A DNA stretch of 64,000 nt from Adlercreutzia muris (GTDB lineage: Bacteria; Actinomycetota; Coriobacteriia; Coriobacteriales; Eggerthellaceae). The translations under genes and the position numbers were made by a program. This document shows positions 6,604-15,432 of the stretch, in pieces. Each line of letters starts with the position of its first letter. The stretch's first letter is position 1. A model generated the notes under the pieces. It ran no database searches and was not told where the DNA came from. It worked only from the letters and a program-made list of their open reading frames with translations. The stretch covers positions 35,845 to 99,844 of the forward strand of contig NZ_WAJS01000004.1 in the NCBI RefSeq assembly GCF_008831045.1. The letters are read 5' to 3'.

Positions 6604-9390
6604 GTGACGCGCCGCAACATCGAGCTTTTGCTCCTGGTCATCGCTTCGCCTATCGTCATCGTCCTCTTCGCGATGATGGTGGTGACCGGCGGCCAGGAAC
6701 TATCTGTGAACACCCTGGGCGTACCCCTGGGCATCTTCGCCGCCTTCGTGGTGGCCCACATTGCCGTGCGCTGGCTCGCTCCGGCGGCCGACCCGGCCAT
6801 CTTGCCCATATCCTTCGCCCTGTCGGGCATCGGCATCGCCTTTGTGACCCGCATTGTGCCGGATCTGGCCGTGCGCCAGGTGATCTGGCTCTTCGCGGCC
6901 GTGGCGGTTATGGTGGCGGTGCTGGCCCTCGTGCGCAATCTGGACAAGCTCGCCAACTACAAGTACACCCTCATGATCGTGGGCATTTTGCTGCTGCTCT
7001 CGCCCATGCTGCCGGTCATCGGCGAGGAGTCGGGCGGCGGCCAGCTGTGGCTGCGACTGGGCCCCTTCTCCTTCCAGCCGGGCGAGATCGCGAAGATCCT
7101 CATCGTGTTCTTCATCGCGGCCTACCTGGCGGCTAACCGGGAGATGCTCTCGGTGTTCACCCAGAAGGTGGGCCCGCTGCATCTGCCGAGCCTGCCGACG
7201 TTGTTGCCTCTCATCGTCATGTGGGCCCTCGCCTTTGTCGTCGTGGTGCTGGAGAAGGACCTCGGCCTGGCCCTCGTGCTGTTCTCCGTGTTCGTTATCA
7301 TGCTGTATGTGGCCACGGGCAAGAAGCTCTATCTGGTGGCCTCCATCGGCCTGGCGGCCATTGCCGCCGTGGCCCTCTACTTCATGATGGGCCACGTGCA
7401 GACCCGTGTGAGCATCTGGCTCGATCCCTTCGCGGCGGCCCAGGGCGGCGGCTTCCAGCTGGTGCAGTCGCTCTTCTCCATGGCCGACGGCGACCTGTTC
7501 GGCACCGGCATCGGCCGGGGCATGGGCGGCGAACCGGTGGCCGCAGGCGGTATTCCCGTGGCCGAGAGCGACTTCATCTTCCCGGTCATCGCCGAGGAGG
7601 CAGGGCTCATGGGCGCTGCCGGCCTGCTGCTTCTGTACCTGTGCTTCGCCATCCGCGGCATCGTGACCGCGGCCCGGGCGAAGTCCGATGTCAGCTCGTT
7701 CGTGGCCGTGGGCCTCACGTCCATCATCGTGCTCCAGGCTTTCATCATCGTCGGCGGCGTCACGCGCCTCATTCCCCTGACAGGCATCACGCTGCCCTTC
7801 GTCAGTCAGGGCGGTTCGTCCCTCATCGCCAGCTTCATGATCGTGGCCTTCCTGCTGCGCTGCGGCGACGAGGGCACCGGCGTGGGCGAGGAAATGCGCC
7901 AAACCGGAGCGATCGGTTCTCACGGGGCCGATGCGGTGCTCGGGCGTGTGGCCCTGGGCAAGCGGCTGACCGGCACCATGATGATCTTTTCGCTGCTGTT
8001 CGCCGTATTGGTGGCCAACCTCACCTACCTTATGATCATCAAGGCGCCCGAGTACCAGAACATGCCGAGCAACAACCACACCATCGCCCGCGAGGCCCAG
8101 ATGGAGCGCGGCACCATTTCCACCGTGGACGGCACCGTGCTCGCCCAGTCGGTGCGCCAGGAAGACGGCAGCTACCAACGCGAGTACCCGGCTGGTACCC
8201 TGGCGGCCCACATCGTGGGCTACGCTTCGCAGAAGTTCGGCACCGCCGGCATCGAGGCGGCTTACAACGACGCCTTGCGCGGCGAGCAGAACTTCGCCAG
8301 CTTCACCGACGTGGTGAACTCGCTGGCGGGCATCCAGACCAAGGGCAATGACGTTGCCCTGACCATAGACTCCCGTATTCAGCAGGCGGCGCAGGATGCC
8401 CTGGAAGGCCAGGTGGGAGCCGTGGTGGCCATGAATCCCGAGACCGGCGCCGTCTACGCCCTGGCATCCTCGCCCACCTACGACGCGGCCGACTACGAGA
8501 CGCTGCTCACGGCCGCGGCCGAGGGCGATGGGAACGATTCATCCGAGCTGTACAACCGTGCCACCCAGGCGCTCTATGCCCCCGGTTCCACCTTCAAGAT
8601 GGTCACCCTGGCCGCCGCCCTCCAGGACGGCATCGCCAAGGCCGATAGCGAGTACGACTCGCCCGGCGAGATGGAGATCGGCAACGCGCCCGTGACCAAT
8701 GTGAAGAAGCGCTCCTACGGCAAGATCACCCTGGCCCAGGCCATGTGGTACTCCTCCAACACCGTGTTCGGGCAGGTAGGCGTGCAGCTAGGCAGCGATC
8801 TGCTCGTGAACATGGCCTGCAGCTTCGGCTTCAACGAGGCTATCAACTTCGATCTGCCCTTAGCCACGTCGCTCATGCCCGATCCCGCCGAGATGACCGA
8901 GTGGGAGACCGCTTGGGCCGCTTGCGGCGAGCCGGTGGGCGAGCACGAGAGCCCGGCCGGGCCCCAGGCTACAGTGATGCAGATGTGCCTGGTGGGCTGC
9001 GCCATCGCCAACGAGGGCGCCATCATGCAGCCCTACCTGGTGGACGGTATCTACAACGCCAACGGCGAGCGCGGCTTCACCCCGCTGCCCGTGAAGCTGA
9101 AGCAGGCCATCGACCCCAAGACGGCGGAGGCGGAAATCGAGGTCATGAAGGGGGTCGTGGTCGAGGGCACTGGCGGGAAGGCCGCCATCGACGGTGTGGA
9201 GGTGGCCGGCAAGACCGGCACCCACGAGCGCGGCGACGGCGACGACGACAGTTGGTTCGTGGGGCTTGCCCCCGCCGATGACCCGCAGGTCGTGGTGGCT
9301 GTGGCCATTGAGCGCGGCGAATCGGGCGCGGGGGCCCAGGCAGCCCATGACGTTATGGAGACGGCTCTCGAAGTGGCGGGGGTGCTGTAG
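6604..9390 (+). CDS. SEDS glycosyltransferase fused to class B penicillin-binding protein (RodA-PbpA fusion)
   Basis: A single 928-residue frame joins two normally separate enzymes. Residues 1 to ~425 are a polytopic SEDS (RodA/FtsW) glycan polymerase with the invariant Asp323 in SDFIFPVIAEE and the family GGSSL loop. After a linker of about 30 residues and one transmembrane helix (~460-482) comes a class B transpeptidase with active-site STFK (Ser662), SSN (717-719) and KTG (870-872). Length equals the sum of the two usual proteins, and both active sites are intact. GTG start with GAGGTGATGG upstream. Elsewhere the two partners work as a complex; here they are made 1:1. No frameshift or sequencing seam is visible at the junction. 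Confidence 0.93.
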   Translation: MTRRNIELLLLVIASPIVIVLFAMMVVTGGQELSVNTLGVPLGIFAAFVVAHIAVRWLAPAADPAILPISFALSGIGIAFVTRIVPDLAVRQVIWLFAAVAVMVAVLALVRNLDKLANYKYTLMIVGILLLLSPMLPVIGEESGGGQLWLRLGPFSFQPGEIAKILIVFFIAAYLAANREMLSVFTQKVGPLHLPSLPTLLPLIVMWALAFVVVVLEKDLGLALVLFSVFVIMLYVATGKKLYLVASIGLAAIAAVALYFMMGHVQTRVSIWLDPFAAAQGGGFQLVQSLFSMADGDLFGTGIGRGMGGEPVAAGGIPVAESDFIFPVIAEEAGLMGAAGLLLLYLCFAIRGIVTAARAKSDVSSFVAVGLTSIIVLQAFIIVGGVTRLIPLTGITLPFVSQGGSSLIASFMIVAFLLRCGDEGTGVGEEMRQTGAIGSHGADAVLGRVALGKRLTGTMMIFSLLFAVLVANLTYLMIIKAPEYQNMPSNNHTIAREAQMERGTISTVDGTVLAQSVRQEDGSYQREYPAGTLAAHIVGYASQKFGTAGIEAAYNDALRGEQNFASFTDVVNSLAGIQTKGNDVALTIDSRIQQAAQDALEGQVGAVVAMNPETGAVYALASSPTYDAADYETLLTAAAEGDGNDSSELYNRATQALYAPGSTFKMVTLAAALQDGIAKADSEYDSPGEMEIGNAPVTNVKKRSYGKITLAQAMWYSSNTVFGQVGVQLGSDLLVNMACSFGFNEAINFDLPLATSLMPDPAEMTEWETAWAACGEPVGEHESPAGPQATVMQMCLVGCAIANEGAIMQPYLVDGIYNANGERGFTPLPVKLKQAIDPKTAEAEIEVMKGVVVEGTGGKAAIDGVEVAGKTGTHERGDGDDDSWFVGLAPADDPQVVVAVAIERGESGAGAQAAHDVMETALEVAGVL

Positions 9391-9472
9391 TACAATGGCT
9401 AGACTCATACGAGTCCGCATCGAAACGCAAACGCAAACGCACTAGCACGTGGAACGTTAAGGAGTAGCAATA
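9391..9472 (+). promoter_or_regulatory. Short leader before pknB with possible promoter
   Basis: TACAAT at 9391-9396 directly follows the fusion-gene stop; a GACTC/GAGTC small dyad (9402-9415) and three AAACGC hexamers (about 9424-9441) follow. AAGGAG (9459-9464) lies 8 nt before GTG 9473 and decides the start. A secondary promoter for pknB is possible. Confidence 0.35.
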
Positions 9473-11458
9473 GTGACCGGACAGGGAACAATGACGGGCA
9501 AGGTTTTCAGTGGCCGTTATGAAATAAAGGATCGCATCGGCATCGGCGGCATGGCCGAGGTGTATCGAGCCCAGGACAGCACCCTCGGGCGCGTCGTGGC
9601 CGTGAAGGTGATGCTGCCGCAATTCGCTGCCGACCCCTCCTTCACCCAGCGGTTCCGCCAGGAGGCCGCCGCCGCGGCGAATCTCCAGAGCCCCTACATC
9701 GTGAACGTGTACGACTGGGGCCAGGACGACGGCACCTACTACATCGTCATGGAATTCGTGCGCGGGTCCGACCTGAAGACCGCCATCCAGCAGCGCGGCG
9801 CCATCAACCAGCGCAAGGCCGCTGAAATCGGCGGCCAGGTGTGCCAGGCCCTCACGGTGGCCCACAACCAGGACATCATCCATCGCGACATCAAGCCCCA
9901 GAACATCATGGTGCAGCCCGACGGCAATGTGAAGGTGATGGACTTCGGCATCGCGCGGGCGAAGAACTCCGTGAACGATAAGACCTCCGCGGTGCTGGGC
10001 ACTGCCCACTACATCTCGCCGGAGCAGGCCCAGGGCAAGGACCTCACGGCTGCCAGCGATATTTACTCGCTCGGCATCGTGCTCTACGAGGCCGCTACGG
10101 GCAAGCTGCCCTTCGACGGCCCCGATGCCGTGTCGGTGGCCATGCAGCAGGTGAAGGACGAGCCCGTGCCGCCGTCAAGCATCAACCCGGACATCGATCC
10201 GGATCTCGAGGACATCATCATGGTGGCCCTCGCGAAGAATCCGGCTGAGCGCTTCGCCACGGCCAACGACATGCGCATGGCCCTGAACGACTACCTGGCC
10301 GGACGCCCCGTCACCCTGCCGGGCGGCGCTGGATTTACGAGCGCCCGCACCCAGATGATGGGGGCTGTGGGAGCCGTGAACACCCAGGCCGCCACCGCGG
10401 TCATCGGCGGCATCGACGGCACCCAGGCCATGCCCGGCATTGTGGGCGCCGGGGTGGGCGGCATGGTGTCGCCGAGCGCCACCGGCGGCTTCCCGCCCCA
10501 GAACTTCCATGCGGCCCCTCCGCAGAAGAAGAGCAAGAAGCCCGTTATCATTGCGCTCGTGGCCGTGCTGGCCGTGGCTCTCATCGCCGGCATTGCCTTC
10601 GCTCTGTCCATGGGCGGCGCGGCACCCACCGAGGAAGAGGTGGACGTGCCCAGCGTGGTGGGCCAGACCCAGGATGAGGCCGAATTCGCCCTGAAGGAGG
10701 CCGGGTTCACCGTGAAGGTAGAGCCGAAGGTGGACGAGGGCACCGAGGAGGGCACCGTGCTCTCCCAGGATCCGTCGGGCGGCAAGGCTGCCAAGGGCTC
10801 CGAGGTGAAGATCGTCGTGGCCGTGGGCCCCGAGGAGAAGGAAGTGCCCAGCTTGGCGGGACTGTCCGAGGACGAGGCCAAGGCAAAGGCCAAGGAGTAC
10901 GGGTTCACGGCGGTGCTGCGGGAGAGCAGCTTCTCCGAGGATGTGCCCGAGGGCCAGGTCATATCCCAGAGCCCCTCGGCCGGCAGCATGGAGAAGCCGG
11001 GCACCCAGATCGAGTACGTGCTGTCCAAGGGCAGCGAGTTGGTGAACGTGCCGAACGTCATCGGCCTGTCCGAGGAGGACGCCATCGCGAAGCTCCAGAG
11101 CGAGGGCTTCGGCGCCGACGTGAAGGCCCGCGAATACAGCGACACCAAGAAAGAGGGCACGGTCATGAAGCAGGACCCCCTCAACGACAAGGTGGCGCCG
11201 GGGTCCACGGTTTCCATCACCATCTCGAAGGGCCCCGAGCCCGCTCCCGAGCCGGAGCCCGACCCCGGTAACAATGGGGGCAACAATAACGGGGGCAACA
11301 ACGGCGGCAACAATAATGGGGACAATAACGGCAACGGGGCGAACAACCCCGACCAGCCCGAGAACCCCGATGGCGGGAACAACCCCGACCAGGGCGGCGA
11401 GGGAGGCCAAGGCGGTTCGGGCAGCAACCCGGGCGGCACCACCCCCGCTGCGGAATAA
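9473..11458 (+). CDS. pknB: PknB-like Ser/Thr protein kinase with three PASTA domains
   Basis: A 661-residue transmembrane kinase sensing peptidoglycan or lipid II. The cytosolic kinase domain has the glycine loop GIGGMAEV, Lys45 in VAVK, catalytic HRDIKPQN (Asp139), DFG at 157-159 and YISPEQ. A transmembrane helix lies at about residues 357-381, followed by three extracellular PASTA repeats (starting near 391, 458 and 525), then a Glu/Pro and Asn/Gly-rich low-complexity tail of about 70 residues. Mycobacterial PknB has four PASTA units, so this one is shorter. It ends the cluster and likely controls the FHA and SEDS-PBP proteins upstream. Confidence 0.95.
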   Translation: MTGQGTMTGKVFSGRYEIKDRIGIGGMAEVYRAQDSTLGRVVAVKVMLPQFAADPSFTQRFRQEAAAAANLQSPYIVNVYDWGQDDGTYYIVMEFVRGSDLKTAIQQRGAINQRKAAEIGGQVCQALTVAHNQDIIHRDIKPQNIMVQPDGNVKVMDFGIARAKNSVNDKTSAVLGTAHYISPEQAQGKDLTAASDIYSLGIVLYEAATGKLPFDGPDAVSVAMQQVKDEPVPPSSINPDIDPDLEDIIMVALAKNPAERFATANDMRMALNDYLAGRPVTLPGGAGFTSARTQMMGAVGAVNTQAATAVIGGIDGTQAMPGIVGAGVGGMVSPSATGGFPPQNFHAAPPQKKSKKPVIIALVAVLAVALIAGIAFALSMGGAAPTEEEVDVPSVVGQTQDEAEFALKEAGFTVKVEPKVDEGTEEGTVLSQDPSGGKAAKGSEVKIVVAVGPEEKEVPSLAGLSEDEAKAKAKEYGFTAVLRESSFSEDVPEGQVISQSPSAGSMEKPGTQIEYVLSKGSELVNVPNVIGLSEEDAIAKLQSEGFGADVKAREYSDTKKEGTVMKQDPLNDKVAPGSTVSITISKGPEPAPEPEPDPGNNGGNNNGGNNGGNNNGDNNGNGANNPDQPENPDGGNNPDQGGEGGQGGSGSNPGGTTPAAE

Positions 11459-11475
11459 AGCTACTATGCGATTGG

Positions 11476-11502
11476 GCGCCGCACTACGCGGCGCTCTTTT
11501 TT
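11476..11502 (+). terminator. Intrinsic terminator of the cell-wall cluster
   Basis: GCGCCGC (11476-11482), 5-nt loop, GCGGCGC (11488-11494), then TCTTTTTT. A textbook rho-independent terminator. Confidence 0.9.
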
Positions 11503-11665
11503 GTGGCCGCATTGGCCGCAGGCACCCGGGGATAGGGTACACCCCGCACACGAGGCCGCCCTGGTGGATGCCGGCCGCCCTCCAGAAGAGGCCGCCCTTC
11601 GGGGATGGCCCTCCTCTGGGGATGCCGGCCACCCCCGAAGGGCAGGGGCCTAGGCCCTTGCCGCT

Positions 11666-11725
11666 CTAGGCCCGGAACAGGTCGATGGCGTCTTGCTTGG
11701 AATGGACGCCGAGCAGCAGGCACGC
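11666..11725 (-). pseudogene. C-terminal stub of a LuxR-family regulator
   Basis: Read on the minus strand the last codons give GVHSKQDAIDLFRA followed by a stop, matching the end of the LuxR-type helix-turn-helix seen in the intact regulators here (compare GVHSKQELIDYF at 47.1 kb). Nothing of the rest of the gene remains; the frame runs directly into an oppositely oriented reductase remnant. Confidence 0.55.
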
Positions 11726-11726
11726 A

Positions 11727-12071
11727 AGGGTAACGGCCTCCGTGGCGCGCTACAACGAGCTGGCCCACGGCGGCAAGGACACCGACTTCTCGAAGGTGCC
11801 CACGCGCCTGTTCCCCGTGGAGAACCCGCCGTTCTATGTGGTGCCCTTCGGCGATTCGGGCATGCTCGTGCTTATCGGCGGCATCGACTGCGATGCTCAG
11901 TGCCGCGCCCTGGACGCCGAGAAGAACCCGGTGCCGGGCCTGTTCGTGGCTGGCAACACCATGGGCGGCCGCTTCCTGGTGGACTACCCCGTGACCGTGG
12001 CCGGTGCAAGCCACTCCATGGCCATGTCCTTCGGCCGCCTGGCTGGCCGCGTGGCCGCTGTCGGGGAATAG
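11727..12071 (+). pseudogene. C-terminal fragment of an FAD-dependent reductase
   Basis: About 115 codons match the end of the flavocytochrome c/fumarate-reductase-like flavoproteins in this window: SVARYNELAHGG, then PPFYVVPFG, and the terminal FAD-binding segment PGLFVAGNTMGG ... GRLAG. The N-terminal FAD domain, Tat signal and start region are missing. With the LuxR stub just upstream on the other strand, this is best explained as the residue of a divergent regulator-reductase pair after one internal deletion. The frame is open only because it is short. Confidence 0.7.
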
Positions 12072-12193
12072 GGGACGAAAGCGCCGCGGCTCTCGCTGGT
12101 GCAAAATGCGGTTGCGCTGCGGGCTGTGGCGGCTCGGGCGTATCTGCGGCGAAGGTTTGTCGCACTTTCTGCAACGATACGGTGAAGACCGCA

Positions 12194-12223
12194 GGCCCCC
12201 TCTCGTGCGAGAGGGGGCCGTTT
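12194..12223 (+). terminator. Strong hairpin immediately upstream of mscS
   Basis: Perfect 12-bp stem, GGCCCCCTCTCG (12194-12205) against 12208-12219, followed by GTTTT. It would end transcripts from the reductase remnant. Confidence 0.75.
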
Positions 12224-12229
12224 TATAAT
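12224..12229 (+). promoter_or_regulatory. -10 box for a probably leaderless mscS transcript
   Basis: Perfect TATAAT ending 6 nt before the ATG at 12236, so the expected start point falls on or next to the start codon; there is no Shine-Dalgarno site. The box overlaps the terminator tail. Confidence 0.5.
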
Positions 12230-12235
12230 GAAGCC

Positions 12236-13108
12236 ATGGAGCAGCTCTTCGACATCTTCGAGAAATTCATCCACGCCGACTGGTTCAATTCCCTCATCGG
12301 CGCGGCCATCATTTTCGCCGTCACCTTCGTGGTGTGCCGCATCACCGTGTACTTCGCCCGCCGGCTGCTGAATCGCACGTCGCTTCTGCCTTCCAGTTCC
12401 ATCTTCATCAATGTCATCCGCGCTACGGTGTGGCTCATCGGCATTGGGTTCGTGCTCTCGCTGTGCTTCAACGTGAACGTGAACGGCATGATTACCGGCC
12501 TCGGTGTTGTGGGTATCGCTATCTCCCTGGGTTTTCAGGATACGCTCTCGAATCTCATCGGCGGTTTGCAGGTGAGCCTGTCGCGCTCGGTAGAACCGGG
12601 GGACAACATCCGCATGGGCTCGTCGGGCGTGACCGGCGTAGTGAAAGATGTGACCTGGCGCTACACCACGGTGGTGGATAGCTCGGGCAACCACACGAAC
12701 ATTCCCAATGCCGTGATGACCTCCACGGCGGTCACGCGCCTCGCGCCGCTGAACAGCGTGTCCATTGCTCTGATCGTCACCACCAACAGCGAGCGGCTGA
12801 CCGCCACGGCCCATCACATCGAGGATGCGGCCGAGAAGGCGGTATCGCGGGTGAGCAAGATCAAGAAGGGCCCCTCGGTGAGCTTCAGCGCCATTACCGA
12901 GCATGGGTTCCAGGGAACGCTGAGCTTCACCATTGCCAATGCCAGCAAGGCCGGCAATGCCACCGATGCGGCCATTCGCGCCATTGCGCCCTACGTGCAC
13001 AATCACCTGGTTGAAGAGGAGATGGACAGTCTCTCCGCCCCGGCCGAGGCGAATGCGGGGCGGCCCGCGGCGGTTGAGAGGGAGCCTATCGAGATGCCGC
13101 AGGCATAG
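12236..13108 (+). CDS. MscS-family mechanosensitive channel
   Basis: A 290-residue small-conductance mechanosensitive channel, relieving osmotic downshock. Three transmembrane helices are visible (about residues 18-40, 58-82 and 88-112), the last being the pore helix with the Gly-rich GLGVVGIAISLGFQD. The MscS beta domain follows, with PGDNI and VTWRYTTVVDSSGN, then the alpha/beta C-terminal domain. The start is ATG 12236; upstream in-frame sequence is terminator and remnant DNA. No ribosome site is seen and a TATAAT ends 6 nt upstream, suggesting leaderless expression. Confidence 0.92.
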   Translation: MEQLFDIFEKFIHADWFNSLIGAAIIFAVTFVVCRITVYFARRLLNRTSLLPSSSIFINVIRATVWLIGIGFVLSLCFNVNVNGMITGLGVVGIAISLGFQDTLSNLIGGLQVSLSRSVEPGDNIRMGSSGVTGVVKDVTWRYTTVVDSSGNHTNIPNAVMTSTAVTRLAPLNSVSIALIVTTNSERLTATAHHIEDAAEKAVSRVSKIKKGPSVSFSAITEHGFQGTLSFTIANASKAGNATDAAIRAIAPYVHNHLVEEEMDSLSAPAEANAGRPAAVEREPIEMPQA

Positions 13109-13580
13109 AAATGTCCCGCCCCCGCCAGAGGATGAACCCACCTCACAAGGTGGGTGCTCGCATCTGGGATCCTGGCTTTCGTGTCAACGGACACGAATCT
13201 CCATTCCACCAGCTTCTAAAGCTCCCTCAGTTCAATACGTCGGTCCATCGCAGTGTATGACGGGAACAGGACTTGAGTTAAGTATACGCGAAGTTGCGCC
13301 GAGGGAAAGTCTTGACAAAATCCGTTACCAAGTTTTTCTTCAACGCGGCGAGGATGCGCGTGGCGCGGCCCTGAGTGGGGGATGGTGCGACCGGCGCGGT
13401 CCGGCGGGGTCCTGAGTGGCGCGGTCGGTGCGACCGGTGTGGCCGGATCATTTTCAGCTCAGCTGCTCGGGCCCTGCTCGTCGCTCCCGCTCGGCGGCAA
13501 CGACTCGGCACCAAGTCAATAGTTCATCGGCAAGGTCGGCTTTAGGGACGATACCATGGGGTTTCCGGAAAGGAGGGCCC
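13109..13580. other. 472-nt intergenic region with two hairpins, no supported gene
   Basis: CCCACCT/AGGTGGG (13137-13154) and TTCGTGTC/GACACGAA (13178-13197) follow mscS; the first may end its transcript. A perfect TTGACA at 13312 has no -10 at normal spacing. A short open stretch at 13309-13373 reads like a protein end but matches nothing I recognise. Confidence 0.4.
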
Positions 13581-15233
13581 ATGGCCACGTTCGAGGAATT
13601 TCTAAAGGTTGCCGAGATTTCCCTGAAGGACAAGACCTCCCACAAGCGCATGGACGAGATTATCCACATCATGCGCGAGTACCACGGGCTGCGCGGGCTT
13701 ACCCCCGAGCGGGCCGTCGAGGTGCTCCAGGCCCTCGGGCCCACCTATGTGAAGATTGGCCAGCTGGCGTCGAACCGCTCCGATCTTTTGCCCAAGGCCT
13801 ACTGCGATGCCTTCGAGCGGCTGCGCGACGACGCGAACCCCATGGCCTTCGACCAGGTGATCGAGCAGATCGACCGTGCCTACGGCAAGTCGTGGCACGA
13901 AGTGTTCGCCTCCATTGACCCGAAGCCCTTAGGGGCCGCCTCCATCGCCCAGGTGCACAGGGCCGCCCTCCTCGACGGCACTACGGTGGCCGTGAAGGTG
14001 CGCCGACCCGGCGTGGCCGAGTCCATGGCCGAGGACATCATGCTCATGAAGCACCTGCTGGCCTTGGGGGAGTTCGCCTCCAACGCCCACCGCGATATGC
14101 TGCTGTCGCTGGAGGGCTTCGTGGAGGAGATCGAGCGCACCACGGCCAACGAGGTGGACTTCACCCAGGAGCTGGGCAATCTTGTGCGCTTTCACGGCGA
14201 GCTGGCCAATGAGGAGGGGGTGACCTCGCCGGTGGCCTATCCGGCCTATTCCACCGAATCGGTGCTCGTCATGGAATTCGTGCAGGGCGTGGAAATCTCC
14301 GACACGGCCGCCCTGCGCAGCCGGGGCATCGATGTGGACGCCCTGGCCGGACGGGCGTGCCAGAGCTACGTGACCCAGGTGCTCGACAACGGGTTCTTCC
14401 ACGCCGACCCGCACCCGGGCAACATTCTCGTGCGTGATGGTGAGGTGGTGTGGATCGACCTGGGCATGGTGGGCACGCTCACCGTTTCGGAGCGTATGCT
14501 CGTGGGCAAGGCGTTTACGGCCGTGGCCACCGGCAATGCCTATCTGCTGAAGGAAGCGGTCATGGGGCTCGTGCGGGCGACGGGGCCGGTGGATCACGGG
14601 GCCCTGCTCGCGTCGCTGTCGCGTCTTCTGGCCAAGTACAGCACCGCCGAGCTGAAGGAGATCAACGTGGGCACGGTGCTCACCGAGGTCATCGAAGTGC
14701 TGCGCGATCAGAATATGGTGATGACCTCGTCGGTAACCATGCTCGCCCGCGGCTTTGTGGCCCTTGAGGGGGTTATCGCGCAGATTTCGCCGTCCACCTC
14801 GGTTATTGAGATCGTGTCCAAGCACGTCATTGCCCAGCAAGGCGATCCGAAGCTGCTCGGCACGCGGGTGCTCGATCTGGTGGTGTCGAGCGCCGCCTCG
14901 GTGGAGGCTCTGGCAAAGCTGCCCACTCAGCTGTCGAACACGTTGGAAATGGTGGATCGCGGCCAGATCAAGGTGAACGGATCCGTCGATGTGTCCTCCC
15001 GTATTCTGGCAACGGTCTACGCCTCGGTGGGGCGCCTGTCCCTGGCGCTGCTGTCGGCGGGGCTGTTCATCGGGTCCTCCATCGTGTGCACCACCGCCAT
15101 GCAGCCGCGGTTTTTGGATGTGCCCCTGCTCGGCGTGCTCGGCTACCTGGGCGCCTTCGTGCTGGGGGGCTATACCGTGTTCCGCATCATGGTGTCGCGC
15201 CACCGCCTGCTCAACGACGAGGAACCGCGGTAG
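13581..15233 (+). CDS. ABC1/AarF/UbiB-family atypical protein kinase
   Basis: A 550-residue member of the UbiB/ADCK kinase-like family, linked in bacteria to quinone biosynthesis or handling. The family KxGQ motif is YVKIGQLASNR; the Ala-rich loop is LGAASIAQVHRA; nucleotide-binding Lys lies in VAVKVRRPG; catalytic HADPHPGN is near residue 275 and the metal-binding Asp in DLGMVG. Two C-terminal transmembrane helices (about 485-540) anchor it in the membrane. ATG 13581 follows AAAGGAGG. Stand-alone gene; in an anaerobe it would serve menaquinone rather than ubiquinone (inference). Confidence 0.9.
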   Translation: MATFEEFLKVAEISLKDKTSHKRMDEIIHIMREYHGLRGLTPERAVEVLQALGPTYVKIGQLASNRSDLLPKAYCDAFERLRDDANPMAFDQVIEQIDRAYGKSWHEVFASIDPKPLGAASIAQVHRAALLDGTTVAVKVRRPGVAESMAEDIMLMKHLLALGEFASNAHRDMLLSLEGFVEEIERTTANEVDFTQELGNLVRFHGELANEEGVTSPVAYPAYSTESVLVMEFVQGVEISDTAALRSRGIDVDALAGRACQSYVTQVLDNGFFHADPHPGNILVRDGEVVWIDLGMVGTLTVSERMLVGKAFTAVATGNAYLLKEAVMGLVRATGPVDHGALLASLSRLLAKYSTAELKEINVGTVLTEVIEVLRDQNMVMTSSVTMLARGFVALEGVIAQISPSTSVIEIVSKHVIAQQGDPKLLGTRVLDLVVSSAASVEALAKLPTQLSNTLEMVDRGQIKVNGSVDVSSRILATVYASVGRLSLALLSAGLFIGSSIVCTTAMQPRFLDVPLLGVLGYLGAFVLGGYTVFRIMVSRHRLLNDEEPR

Positions 15234-15354
15234 AGGGTCGGGGGCCGTGCTGCCGGGCACGAGGGCGCAGGCCGCCGGCGTTGCGGTCCATCGGGCGGTG
15301 CGCGGTAACGCCGCGTCTACAGCTTGCAGGAGCCGCGGGCGGGGCGGCGGCCCG

Positions 15355-15363
15355 TGATAAAAT
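15355..15363 (+). promoter_or_regulatory. Extended -10 promoter for the UspA gene
   Basis: TGATAAAAT is an extended -10 element (TGn plus TAAAAT) about 70 nt upstream of the ATG. No clear -35. Confidence 0.45.
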
Positions 15364-15432
15364 GACCCTGCAACTTATTTATTGTGAGTTGGCGGGTTAG
15401 CATTCGCGCGACCCGGGGAATAGGAGGCCGTT

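Noticed and set aside
6604..9390. Possibility that the SEDS-PBP fusion is an assembly error joining two genes
   Set aside because: The linker reads as normal coding sequence ending in a transmembrane helix, with no homopolymer at the joint and no internal start with a ribosome site at the expected PBP position.
9391..9472. GACTC/GAGTC dyad and AAACGC repeats as a riboswitch before pknB
   Set aside because: Stems are 5 bp or shorter and no known riboswitch core is visible.
13309..13373. Short open stretch resembling a regulator C-terminus, and a perfect TTGACA at 13312
   Set aside because: Only about 20 codons with no family match, and no -10 box at a workable distance from the TTGACA.
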